Positions 1-11,744 of a stretch of DNA of 64,000 bases are shown one piece after another. Each line of letters begins with the position of its first letter. Within the stretch, counting starts at the first letter, position 1. Origin of the DNA: Aquanectria penicillioides. Taxonomy: Eukaryota; Ascomycota; Sordariomycetes; Hypocreales; Nectriaceae. The notes under the pieces are model-generated. The model ran no database searches. It was not told the origin of the DNA and saw nothing but the letters and a program-made list of their open reading frames with translations. Location of the stretch: contig PYIU01000011.1 in the NCBI GenBank assembly GCA_003415625.1, positions 1,253,001-1,317,000 on the forward strand. Reading direction: 5' to 3'. Position numbers and translations under genes: made by a program.

Positions 1-35
1 AATACACACAATTACACAACTGGTTCGGTTTAACA
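1..35 (+). mobile_element. 3' end of a Ty1/copia LTR, truncated by window edge
   Basis: The first 35 bases match the last 35 bases of the complete copia LTR ending at 11744, including the terminal GGTTTAACA. This is the right-hand end of another copy of the same LTR family. It is essentially unmutated. The bases that follow (CATAT, 36-40) would be its 3' target-site duplication, but the partner lies outside the window. Confidence 0.85.
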
Positions 36-277
36 CATATGGTCGGACACTCTATTTATTCTGCCTTGCAGGTAGGATTCAAACTTATAACCTTATACAG
101 CTAGAAGACCTATATTGTGCCTAAATAATTGTAAAGAGGTAGGGTGGTATGCCCACTCGACTAATAAACCCAAAAGATTAAGCAATTTAGGCATAATATG
201 CTAAAATTGTGCTATATAACTGTATATAAGGGGCCTAATTGTCGCACATTTATATATGCCTAGCGCTATCCTTACAC
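36..277 (-). other. Unmutated segment with tRNA-like A and B boxes (minus strand)
   Basis: This stretch keeps CpA, TpG and CpG, unlike the AT-rich sequence to its right. On the minus strand there is a good A box (complement of 151-163, TAGTCGAGTGGGC) and a B-box-like sequence (complement of 75-85, AGTTTGAATCC). They are about 80 bases apart, as in a tRNA with a long variable arm or intron, or a tRNA-derived SINE. I could not fold a convincing acceptor stem, so this is more likely a tRNA relic or SINE head than a working tRNA. No protein-coding potential is evident. Confidence 0.35.
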
Positions 278-2620
278 TTTTTATAATTAAATTTTAAAAA
301 GCAAATAGACTAATTTATAAAGTTTAATATAGTTTTATATTAAGTTTTTAGCATTTTATAGCATTTAATCTATACTTAATAGTTATATTATAAATTTATT
401 ATAATAGGTTTAATATTTTAATTATTTATTTAAAGCTTAAAAAAAAAGCATTTTATTAATACAATTGCCTTTTTAATATAGCTTATAGCTAAAAAATCTT
501 ACTTAAAGCAATTAAATAGGGAAAGCTATAAAGAGGCTAAAGCAATACTACTTTAAAGTTATACCTATTTCTTTAAGTTCTAAAGTTTCTTTTAGCTATT
601 AATACTTTTCTTTATTTTAGCTTTAAATAAAGTATTGTATTAAGCTATATACTTAACTTTAGCTATATAAGCCTTTTATTTATTGCCTGCCTTTTATAGT
701 TTTAGCTAATTAGCTACTATATTATTATATTATATGCATTTTTATATTTATTTAAATTAATAAGTAGCCTTTATAATAGGCTAATTCTATTAATTATTAT
801 AATTAGGCTTAAATTGCCTTTATATTAAGGTAGTATATTAAGTAATTTAATATAGTTTTTAAGTTAGCTATTTAATTGCCTCTTTTAGCTATTATATAAA
901 GGTTATCTTACTTAAAGTCTAGCAAAAAGTAATTTATACTTTAAGTTTAGCTTTCTTAAGGTTTATTATATATTAATTAAATGCTATAGGCTAAAGGTCT
1001 AATAAAAGAGAGAGTAATATATTTATAAAGGACTTAATATATATTTACTATAAAATATAATTAAAGCTATTTAAATTATAATTAAGGCTTAAATAAATAG
1101 TATAGCTATTTTTTAAGGCTTAAGTTAAATTAAAAGTACTATTTTTAATATTATTTACTTTTTAAATTATAGTTTTATAAAGAGTTATTAAAGCTATATT
1201 TAATTATTATATTTTTATTAAAAAGATTAAGCTATATAAAATAGTTTTATTATAGCAATTTTATATTAAATAATATAAATTAAAGTCTTTAATTATAATT
1301 ATTTTAAGGGCTAAAGTAAGATTAGCTAAAGTATATATTACCCTTAAGTCTCTTTTACCTTTTAAAAGATTATATACTATAATTATTTTTATATAGTAAT
1401 ATTTAAAATTAATTTTAATTTAATCTTTTTTTATTTAATAGATTTAAATCTTTAATTTATATTATTTATATATATAAAGAGCTATATAGCCTAAATAGTA
1501 AATTATAATATAATTTAATCTTTTAGGGTTTATTAAGGCATTAATTCTTTAGTTTTTAGCTAATTCTAAAAGTGCAATTACATTATATTTATTGTAGGTA
1601 TATAATACCTAATAGATTAACTTAAAGTAGCAATATATATTCTAAAATAGAATCTATATTAATTAAATATAAATAAAGGGATTAATTTAATAAATAATAG
1701 CAATAAAGTATAGACACTAAAAGAAAGAAAAGTATTAAATAAAGTATAATATTGCTTATTTATAAAGCCTAAAGGTTAGCTAACTCTTTTAATAAAAGAG
1801 AAAGCTATAAAAAAAGGGTTCCTAAAGAAGCTATTCTATTATATATAGAAAATGTTTTACTATACTAAAGTACATTCTTTATATTTTATTAATTATCTAT
1901 AGTATTCTTCTTTTATATAAATCTAATACTTTTTTACTATAAAATAAATATAACTTTAGGCTAAATAATCCTTATAGCAAAGAGTATAGCAATAGGGGAT
2001 TTCTCCCTTTTTAATAAAGCAATTATTATATATTAAGCTACTGCATTAGCTATAGGTTAAGATAGATTAGCAGTTTCTTGCAATATAGCTATACTTATAG
2101 CATTAAAAGCATTAAATAGATTTTAATCCTTTATTAAAGGGTTTATAATTATAAAGTTTAATATTAAAAAGTAGTCTATTATTATATAGGCTATTAGCTT
2201 CTTTAATAAATAAAATATAAAGGATTAGGTTTATTTTTATTATAGTACTATTATAGGCCTAAATAGGCTTTACCTTATTAACCCTTAAGGTATTAGCATT
2301 ATTAATAGTTCTAATAAATTTATTTATATTATTAAGGATAGATTTAATTTAAATTCCCTTTATTAAAACAGTAAAGGTAAAAAAAGTAAAAAGGGCATTA
2401 TTTCTAAATGCAATAGCTACCTATTCTTCTTTATAGAAGGCTTTAGCCTATTTTAAGGTAAAAAAGATAAGGACTATATCCCTATTAAAAAGGCAGTATA
2501 CTATAACTATATAAAAGTTGCTATAAACTTAATTTATTGCTTATATAGTTTCTATTAAAGTGCAGTTTTTAATATCTTTAGGGGCGTTTTTAATGCAAAT
2601 AGTAACTTTATGCTTAATTT
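278..2620 (-). mobile_element. LINE family A, copy A0: internal fragment, RIP-degraded
   Basis: Read on the minus strand, this matches the part of LINE copy A3 between about 53420 and 55765, so it spans the end of ORF1, the endonuclease and the linker before reverse transcriptase. Both ends of the element are missing. At about 2617-2625 the match jumps to the 3' part of the same LINE, marking the junction with copy A1. The antisense of the CCHC knuckle region lies near 2070-2110. Almost no CpA or TpG remains and the frames are full of TAA and TAG. It is non-functional. Confidence 0.75.
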
Positions 2621-4536
2621 ATATTAATTTATATTAAAAGCTATTATAGCAATAATAGTAAATTTAATATATTATTAATATAATTGCAAAAAAAATAAAT
2701 CTTTTAATACTTTAAATTTAAAGCTAGCCTTAAAATTAAATAAATTATTTATTAAAATATATATTTAATAAAGGGATTTTAAGCTTACTTTTTAGCAATT
2801 TAATTAAAGTAGCTTTATAGCCTCCCTTAATAGTATAAAGGGCTTAAGTCTATTTAATTAATAGAGCTTTAGCAATTCCTTTTAGATTACTATCTTTTTT
2901 TATTAAAGAATAATATATATTAATACTATAAGCAATTATAAATTTAATTATATATATATATATTATATAGGCAGCCTTAAGGTTTACTTTTTATATACTT
3001 ATTATAAGGGCAGTAAGGGCCTGCCTTTAGCGCTTAAGTTTTCCCTTAAGCTTAAAGATATATAGGCCCTAAAGTAGTTTTTTATATAGCTATAATTTAA
3101 GGAAATAGTATAATTCCTATAGTTAGATTATATTATAGATAAAGGTTAGTTAAATTTAATGCTTTTAGTATTAATAAAAAAAATAAAAAAGTTAGGCTTT
3201 AATAGATTTAAAGGTTATACTATTAATAAAGGCTTAAAATATATATATTATTTATATAGCTTTAAATTAGGCTTAAATCTTTACTATATCTCTTTTAAAT
3301 ATAAATATATTTATATTATTAATAAATTTAATTATTATAATTTTAAGAACTTTATTAAGTGCTATATAAAGCCTTAATATAAATAAAATAAAAAGAATAA
3401 AAAAGAATAATAATTTTTATAGGACTTTAGCTTTAATACTATAAGGTTTAAAGAATTTATTATTAAATTAAAGATAGATTAAATACTTAAATAAATAATT
3501 AAAAAGCTAAATTAATAACTATTATAAATAGCCTTAATTATAAAGGGTAGTAATAAGCCTTTTATAATTAATTAAATTAAAGGCTATAGTAAAGTTTAAT
3601 TAAAAGAGCAATACTATTTTACTATAGGCTTATATTATATATATTGCTTTTATTATAATTATAAAGGCAAGCTTAATAAACCTTTAAGGCCTATTTTTTA
3701 TTTAATTATTAAAAAGTATATTTAGATTTTTAGCTATTATTACTATTTATTAAGCTATTATTAACTTTATTATTTTATTAATAATATTAAAAAGAAAAAT
3801 AGATCTTTATTTAAATACTATATATTTTTAGGCTATTATTTTATTTAATTTAAAAATAATAGTAATAATTATATAATAGAAATAATATAAAAAGTGCTTA
3901 AATGCAATACTTATATTAGTAATAATAATAAGGGCTTTTAAAAAGGGCTTATTATATACTTTAAAAAAGTTAATAGAGAATTTATTACTATTAAAAGCTT
4001 TTTATAATTAAATTTTAAAGAGTAAATATATTAATTTATAGAGTTTAATGCAATTTTATATTAAGTCTTTAGCATTTTATAGCATTTAATCTATACCTAT
4101 AGATTATATTATAAGGTCTATTATAATAGATTTAATATTTTAATTATTTACTTAAGGTTTAAAGAAAAAGCATTTTATCAATATAATTGCCTTTTTAATA
4201 TAACTTATAGCTAAAGAATCTTACTTAAAGCAATTAAAGGAAAGGAGCTATAGTAAGGCTAAAGCAATATTACTTTAAAGTTATATTTATTTTTTTAAGT
4301 TCTAAAGTTTCTTTTAGCTATTTATACCTTTTTCTATTTTAGTATTAAATAAAGTATTGCATTAAGCTATTTATTTAGCCTTAATTATATAAGCCTTTTA
4401 CTTAATGCTTACTTTTTATAGTTTTAGCTAATTAACTATTATACTATTATATTATATATATCTTTATATTTATTTAAGTTAATAAATAGCCTTTATAATA
4501 AGCTAGTTTTATTAGTTATTATAATTAGGCTTAACA

Positions 4537-4609
4537 CCCCTATAGTAAAGTGGTTACTGCCTAAAAGCCCTTAAAGTAAAGGGAGTGGGTTCGAATCCCG
4601 CTAGGGCAC
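4537..4609 (+). promoter_or_regulatory. tRNA-like head with RNA polymerase III A and B boxes (S1a)
   Basis: The A box is TAGTAAAGTGG (4542-4552) and the B box lies within GGGTTCGAATCCC (about 4588-4600), both matching pol III consensus. The first bases CCCTA can pair with TAGGG at 4602-4606, resembling a tRNA acceptor stem. A pairable block CCCTTAAAGTAAAGGG sits where a long variable arm would be. I read it as the internal promoter of a SINE and not as a tRNA gene, because the same head heads two other ~580-bp dispersed copies. Confidence 0.75.
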
Positions 4610-4980
4610 CTCTTTTTACCTGCTTGGGATTGGTCCACCCGGGCAGGGCAAGGGGAACTTAAAAGCAGCCTAGCCTACGGCTGGTAGCGAAAAACTCGGC
4701 CGCATCCGGAGCGTTATCCCAGCGAGCCCGACCTGCGACAGTAAGGCTACAGGTTTGGGCGGGGCCTGTAAGAGCCTAGCCCTATGGCTCTTGAATAAAC
4801 CTAGGCCGCAACTAGAGCGCGAGATCCTTAGCAGTTTCCCTAGCTGTGAATCCTAGGTATAATAATATGCTATTCCTATAGGGCCAATTGATAGTATAGT
4901 TGTTATAAGTGGAAGCAGGAGAAGAAGGTGGTCAATATATACTGAACTGTAAAAGGCATAACTGGTGTCTAACTAATTCT

Positions 4981-5204
4981 TGTTAAACCTGAGGTATCCT
5001 GTACACAGGGAAACACTAGGACGCACTTTGGATTATAGAAATGAAGCTTGGAATGATTAGATAAAGGTTATATAAATATAATATAGCTCTATTAGGTCTA
5101 GCGCAACCCAACCCCTCTTTTAGAGCCTAAGCAATAAAGTAAGGCTAAAAAGGATAAAAAGAAAATAAAAATATATATAATTATATAATTAATTTAGTTT
5201 AATA
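4981..5204 (+). repeat. 5' LTR of the copia element
   Basis: A 224-bp LTR starting TGTTAAACC and ending AGTTTAATA, the RIP-altered form of GGTTTAACA, so the ends are inverted repeats with TG...CA. The first ~80 bases are intact and the rest is AT-shifted. The five bases before it (4976-4980, ATTCT) are repeated after the 3' LTR. Confidence 0.9.
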
Positions 5205-5299
5205 ATTAAGAGTCTTAAAGCTATATTTATTAGTATAGCTATAACTATTTAATTAAGCTTTAAAAGTAAGAAATAAACCTTATATTCTAATTTTAAATT

Positions 5300-8200
5300 A
5301 AATATATAAGATAACCTTTAAGACCTATATTCTTAATAACCCAAACAATTAAAAAACCTTTAAATAAAGCTATAAAGTAAAAATCACTATAGAATAAGTT
5401 AAGAAGCTTAAAATCCTTAAGGACTCTTTTTAGTTTAAGACTACTTAAATTTTTAAGCCTATAATGCTAACTACTATAAGATACTTTATAAAAGAGAAAG
5501 CTAAGGCTAAAAGCTTAAGATTAAAGTTCATTTAGTTAATATAAAGGGCAATTATAATAATAGAGCTACTTCCTAAAGATTAAGAACTATTAAAATGCAA
5601 GCTTATAATATTTTGCTATAATTAAGAAAAATATAAGATTAAAGTAAATAGAATCTATAATGTCCTTAATTAAATAATAGAGAAAATAAGCCTTTATTAT
5701 ATTTAAATATATTTATTTATAATAGATAAAGGGGATAATAATAATAATATTATGAAATTCTATAATAACCTTAAAGCTATATATAAAATTAATAATATAC
5801 TAAAAGAAAAATAAGCTTAAAAATGCTATTTTAAAGTGCTAAAATAGACTTTAAACCCTAAAATTATTTAGTAAAATTGAATTATTAATTAAAAATAGTT
5901 TATAAAGATTGTAACTATAAGAAATATTGCTAAAGCCTTATACTTAAATATATAGTTTATAGATTTAGAATAATACCTTAAAAGTCACTTTTAAACATTC
6001 CTTTAAATTACTAAAGTATAATATAAAGATACTATTAAGAAAAGTACTTATATATTAGCTGCTTTTGCTTTAAGTTTTAAATATAAGATTAAGAAAAGAA
6101 AAAAGACTAAAGGAAAGCAATATAAAGCTTTAGTATAAAAAGGGAACTTTAGACTTATATTTTAAGGCTTAAATCTACCTTTTAAAAAATGTTTTTATTT
6201 AAAGAGCTTATAACCTAAATAATTTAAGTTAAAGAAATAAAAACAAACTCTAAAGGAAGATAATTATTGCATTTTATATAGGAAATTATACTTTAATGCT
6301 AATACCTAAAAGTGCTAGATTGCATTCCCTAAAAATATGCCTAAGTAAATAGAAAGGCAAAAGTAAATAGACAAAAGATAGAAAATACAATTAAAAGATT
6401 AGATTAAAGTCCAAAAACTATATAAAAAGCTTAAGAAGCAAACTGCATAATTAATTAGGGATTTAAACTAATAACTAATATTATAAATCCTAATCTTAAA
6501 TTCTATAGCTATTTTCCTTATTTTATATAGTAAATACCTATTATAAATCTTAATTATATTTAATTTAAGGATAATACTATATATTTTTAATAATAAAAAG
6601 AAATTTAAAAATCTTAAACTAGCTTTATTTAGTAAAGTTATTTTTACTAAATTAAAGAACCTTTTAATCTTAAAATATAGAGATATAGAAATTGAAGTTT
6701 AAAACCTATAAAGTAAAGCTTGTTTTTTTATTTTAAGGCATATTGCTTACTGCCTATAAATTAAAATAAATCTAGTTTTATTAAGAAGACTCTATTAATA
6801 TAGTTATTAATAGGATTAAAGAAATAGAGATAATATTTTAAGATATAGAAATAGGCAAGCTTTATATAGATTAAAGATTGCCTATAATTAATATATTTTA
6901 GATTATAAGCCTATTACTTAAAAATAAAGCTTATTTATAATAAATAAACCTTATTATAATTTATAGATACTAAAATATTTATAATAAGCAAAAGCTATAA
7001 GATAGTACTGCTAATTAAATTATTTAGGACTTAAAGTATTAGAATATTTAGTTAATTATATTATTAATATAAAGATTAAAGGCCTAATAATAGTTAAATA
7101 TAATGCTTATAGATTAGGCAAAATAAAATACTAAAAGTATTGCAAACTATAAATATAAAGCTTAATTCCTAAAGAGTGAGTTTTTTTAGACTTTTATAAC
7201 TTTTAATTTAGTATAATAAACCTTTTTTTATATACTATTATAATAGACTGTATATTAGAAATGTACTAGAACTATTACTTTAAAAATCGAAAAGAAGAAT
7301 AATTATTATTAATACTATAAAACTTTACTTAAATATTAAAAATAAGATATAGAATTAAACTTTAAGTAATAGAAATAGATAATAAGCTTTAAAAGAGCAA
7401 TTTAGTCTACATATAGCTAGATTAAAGAGGAATAGCAGTAGAAGAAAGTGCCCCTTAAATATAGCAATAGAATGGATTAGAAGAATATTTTAGGGGGGTA
7501 ATAAAAAAGAAAATAAAAGTTTTTACAATTAAAAGTGATCTACTAGCTAGACTATAGCTAAAGATAGTAAAAATAGCAGTATATCTATTAAACTAAACTC
7601 TAAAATAGAGACTTAAGTAGAAAATACTATATAAAAGCTTCTTTTTATTAATTTAAAGCTTAAATAAGGATTGTAAGCTATAAATTACTTACTTTAGGAT
7701 AATTAATTATAAATTATTTATAATAACTAAAAATGCTTAATTAAAGAAGAATTGATTTATATTTAGAATAAGCCTAAAGGCTTGGATAGATTATCTTATA
7801 GGATACAATTCCTAAAACCTCTTTTGCATTTAGAATTTAATTATTAATTAAGTGTATATAACTTAAGATATTATCTTTAATAAAGAAGACCTCTTTTTAG
7901 TAAGTAATGCTAAGATAAGAGAAATTATAGGTAAAAAGACTCTTAAAGAAATACAAATATAAATAAAAGCTCTTTTTAATATTAAGTAAGTTAATTAAAT
8001 AGATAATATTAATTAACTATAAGATAAGCTTTAAACCATTAAAATAAGCCTTTAAAATATAGTTAAAGACTTAAAAACTAGAAAGAAGAAGGATATAAAT
8101 AAACTATAGATTAAAGATAAAAAATACACTTAATTATAGTTTAAACCCTTCCTAACTTCACTAAAAAGTCCAGCTTCTGCCTTTTTAGCTTTAGCAATAG

Positions 8201-9970
8201 AGTAAGGAGAAAAATACCTAATACCTCTAATACTAAATACTAGCTTATAGAGGGAATAGATTAAGCTCTATTAAGCCTTCTTTATAGGAATAAAAGCTAT
8301 ACTATTTAGAAAATGCAAAAATACTATTATAATTAAGGCAATATATACTAGAATTAAATATAGAAAGTATAAATTAAGATATAAGCTATAAAAGAATAAA
8401 ATAGACCTTATTTAAAAGAAATAAAAACTCTATTAAAAGAACCTACTTTAGGTATTAAGTTTTTATAGAAATGTTTTTAGGTATAAGTTTAAGGCTATAT
8501 TTCTAAAAGTAAAGAAAATACATTTAAAGAGTTACTAATAAATAAAGTCTTAAATTAAAATACTAAAGAGTAAAATTAAGTTTTATAACTTATAATTTAT
8601 TAACTATATATAGGTTTATATATATAAGTTTAATAAATATAGATACTTATAGAAATATAAAGCTAGATTTATTATTTAAGGAGATTAATAGCAAAAGGCA
8701 AGTTCTAAAGAAATATATACTGCTATATTAATAGGAAAATCGTTTAGAACCCTACTTATAATTATAGTAAGGTTTAATCTTAAGATACTATAATTTAATG
8801 CAGTAAATGCATTTATAAATATAAAACTACTAATAGATATATTTATAAAACCTTTATTAAAATATAAAGAGAGTAAAAATAAAGGCTAAGTGCTATTATT
8901 TAAAAAAGCACTTTATAGATTAAGAATTATACCTCTTTTATAGTAAATAAAGCTTAAAATAATATTATAAAATATTAATTTTAAACTAATCCCTTATAAA
9001 CTGTATTGCTATAGTAAAAGTAGAGTTTTTATCTTTTTTTATATAGATAATATTATAATAATATATACTAAAAGATATAAATAAATTATAGATAAAGCAA
9101 TTATAGGTTTAAAGTTAAAATATAAACTAATTAATAGAGGTAAGTTATAATAGTTTCTTAAAATAGAGATTATTTAAGAATAAAGTTAGAAATTAATTTA
9201 AGTAATTTAAAACTTATATTTAAAGAAGATTTATAAATTATATACTTTAAATAAAGGAAATATAACTTTAATAAAGAAAATAAAACTCTTTTTAAATAAG
9301 TAAATTATTAGATAAAGTATAATAAATTGGTATAAATAAGTAATTGGCTTAATCCTTTATATAGCAGTTATTACTTAACTAAATATTGTATTTACTGTAT
9401 TATATTTTATAAGATTTATAATAAATCTAAAGGAACTATATATAAAGGCAGTAAATTAAGTATTATATTATCTTTATATAACTTATTTCCTTACTTTATA
9501 GCTTAAAGGCAAAAATAACTTTTTAGTATATAGTAATGCATCTTTTGCTAATAATATATTAAATTAAAAAAGTTTATAAATATATATAATAAAACTTTTT
9601 AATAGATTGATTAAATGGCATATAAATAAATAAAATATAATTATAATATTAATTATAAAGGCAGAATTACTTACTCTCTCTTAAGCTATAAAAAAAGGAC
9701 TCTATTAATAGAGACTACTTATAGAACTTAAAATTAAGCTTTAGAATCCTATTTTAAAATTTATTTATAATAATTAATAGATAATTAAACTTATTTAAAA
9801 TCCTCTTAAGAAATTAAAGATTAAGCTTAAATACATTAATATATATAATTATTAGCTAAGGCAATTTATAATAGTAAGAATAATCTCTATTTTATATAAA
9901 TAAAGTGCAAAATTAATAGCTAATAGTTTAATAAAGCTATTATAAGGCAAAACCTTTCTTAAGAGCTAAA
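5300..9970 (+). pseudogene. Copia gag-pol polyprotein, destroyed by RIP
   Basis: Ignoring stops that trace to CAA, CAG and TGG codons, the plus strand shows copia reverse transcriptase motifs: a block reading QFNAVNAFIN at about 8790-8820, the RIP-shifted form of the family's DVVNAFLNG, and YIDNI at about 9040-9060 in place of YVDDI. RNase H follows, with TQLNIVFTV at 9370-9400 (family TRPDIAFAV) and KAELLTLSQA near 9657-9690 (family TEAEYxALSxA). The Asp-to-Asn changes hit catalytic residues. Gag, protease and integrase should occupy 5300-8500 by family order, but I could not place their motifs reliably. No functional product is expected. Confidence 0.8.
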
Positions 9971-11032
9971 AATAACTTAGACTTATAGACTTAATAAAAC
10001 GCATTTAAATACAATAAAGTTAAGATTTATAAGAATATATAATTAAGGAAATACTAAAAGGCTTATAGCTTTAATATTTAATATTATAAAAATAGTAAAG
10101 AAATAAAGTATTAATACAATAAAATTTATTAATTTAATGCTATTATAATAGCTATTAGCTAAAAGGTAAAATAATAAAATAAGCTATAAAATAGTAAAAT
10201 AAACTTTAAAATAATTTTAATTATTTTATTTACTAAAGATAAGGGTCTTTAGTAAATAAAAAGGTGCCTATAGTGCACTTACTTAATATAATTTTAATAG
10301 CAATATATTGCTTATTCTTTTTCTATAATGCAAAAGTTAATTTTATAGTTTAAAATATAAAAATAAAGTGCTAAATTAAACTCTTACCTTCTTTATAATA
10401 TTATTTCCTTAAATATAATTTAAGAAGAATAGTGCTATAAGAAGAGCAATAAGAGGACTATTTTATAACTTAAATTAGCAAAATAAAGTATAAAATAATA
10501 ATATAAATATACTTATATAGGGCAGTAGTAGCCATTAGGGTTGCAGCGCTTATAGTGCTGCCCTAAAGTGCTGAAATGCTCTTAATATTTTCTATTGCTT
10601 TAGCCTATAAGGGCTAATAATAAATAAGTAAGGTAGGGTATAAGCTGCTATTAAAAGGCACTATATAAAGCAAAATAGTTAAATAAAGCTTAAAATTTAA
10701 CTTAAAAATACTTATAGTTTAGTGGCATACTTAGCTATAGCAGAAAGTTCTTTTGCTTAAGCTATATAAGTAGCTTAGGCCTATATATAACCTTACTGTT
10801 GATTTATACCGCTAAGATAAAGTTAGTAATGCATAACTTAGTTTTAAGCTGCAAAATAACTTATAGTAAAGGCAATAGGGAGTTAGTAAGGGGAGGGAAT
10901 AGCTTATTAAATAAATTATTACTATTATAAATAATTAGTAAGAAAAGAGCTATAAAACCTAAAAATAAATTATAAAATTTAATTTTAAATTATAAAATTT
11001 AATTTTAAACTGCAAAATTAACTTATAATATA

Positions 11033-11076
<44 letters not shown>

Positions 11077-11520
11077 ATTAGAACAATTATAGTTAGTATA
11101 TATAAGTTAAAGACTAAAAATACTATAAAGATATATATATAAAATTGTATTAAAGCTAAAGAAAGAAAAAAGAAAAGAAGTTTAAAATAAGGGAATAAAT
11201 TGCTTTATTTATAGGTAAGGATCCTTCTATAAAGATAAAAAGTAAGATTAAAGTAAAGTGATTTAAAGAACACTTTCTATTATAATTTATAATTATTTTA
11301 TTATTTCTATTTATTAAATAAATAGCATTTATAAAGTAATTAAAAATGCCTATATATAATAATAAATATTAAGTAAATAATATTAATAAAAATACAATAA
11401 ATATAAAAATAAAATAAAAGCATAAAATAAAGATAGAAAGCTATAAATAAGGTATAGAATCGATAAATAAATAGTAAATAAGAAATATATTAGACCTACT
11501 TTTAGCAAATTTAGGGGGTA
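9971..11520 (+). other. Copia 3' non-coding region
   Basis: Follows RNase H and reaches the 3' LTR. It has a GC-richer block at about 10510-10575 with an imperfect inverted repeat (GGGCAG...CTGCCC; inner CAGCGC-TTATA-GTGCTG), a tandemly repeated AT motif at 10966-11030, the TA microsatellite, and a polypurine tract at its end. The last ~500 bp are shared with the copia fragment at 14326-14823. No coding motif seen. Confidence 0.55.
11034..11074. repeat. (TA)n microsatellite
   Basis: About 20 uninterrupted TA units inside the copia 3' non-coding region. The corresponding place in the second copia copy (about 14345-14362) has a much shorter TA run, so the tract has expanded here or contracted there. 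Confidence 0.95.
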
Positions 11521-11744
11521 TATTAAACTTAAGGTATTCTATATATAGGGAAACACTAAAATGCACTTTAGATTATAGAAATAAAGCTTGGAATGATTGG
11601 ATGAAGGTTATGTGAATATAATGTAGCTCTATTAGGTCTAGCGCAACCTGACCCCTCTTTTAGAGCCTGAGCGATGAAGTAAGGCTGGGAGGGACAAGAA
11701 GAAAACAAGAATACACATAATTACACAACTGGTTCGGTTTAACA
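11521..11744 (+). repeat. 3' LTR of the copia element
   Basis: A 224-bp partner of the 5' LTR. It starts TATTAAACTT (RIP-altered TGTTAAACCT) and ends with intact GGTTTAACA. Here the distal ~150 bp are unmutated and the proximal part is altered, the mirror image of the 5' LTR. The ATTCT target copy follows at 11745-11749. Confidence 0.92.

Larger units (their letters stand above)
4981..11744 (+). mobile_element. Complete Ty1/copia LTR retrotransposon, RIP-degraded
   Basis: A 6.76-kb element with two 224-bp LTRs (4981-5204, 11521-11744), a polypurine tract just before the 3' LTR (about 11508-11519, ending AGGGGG) and a 5-bp target duplication ATTCT (4976-4980 and 11745-11749). It is inserted in SINE S1a. 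The coding order, with reverse transcriptase and RNase H at the 3' end, identifies copia. A ~1.5-kb non-coding region with a TA microsatellite separates RNase H from the 3' LTR. The interior is saturated with C-to-T and G-to-A changes while both outer ends are nearly untouched. Confidence 0.93.

Noticed and set aside
3159..3377. 72-codon plus-strand frame, matched by a similar minus-strand frame at 56370-56588
   Set aside because: Both are exactly antisense to the reverse transcriptase of LINE family A; their similarity reflects the shared element, not a conserved gene.
4537..4609. A genuine tRNA gene
   Set aside because: The same head starts three ~580-bp dispersed copies with target duplications, so it is a SINE promoter.
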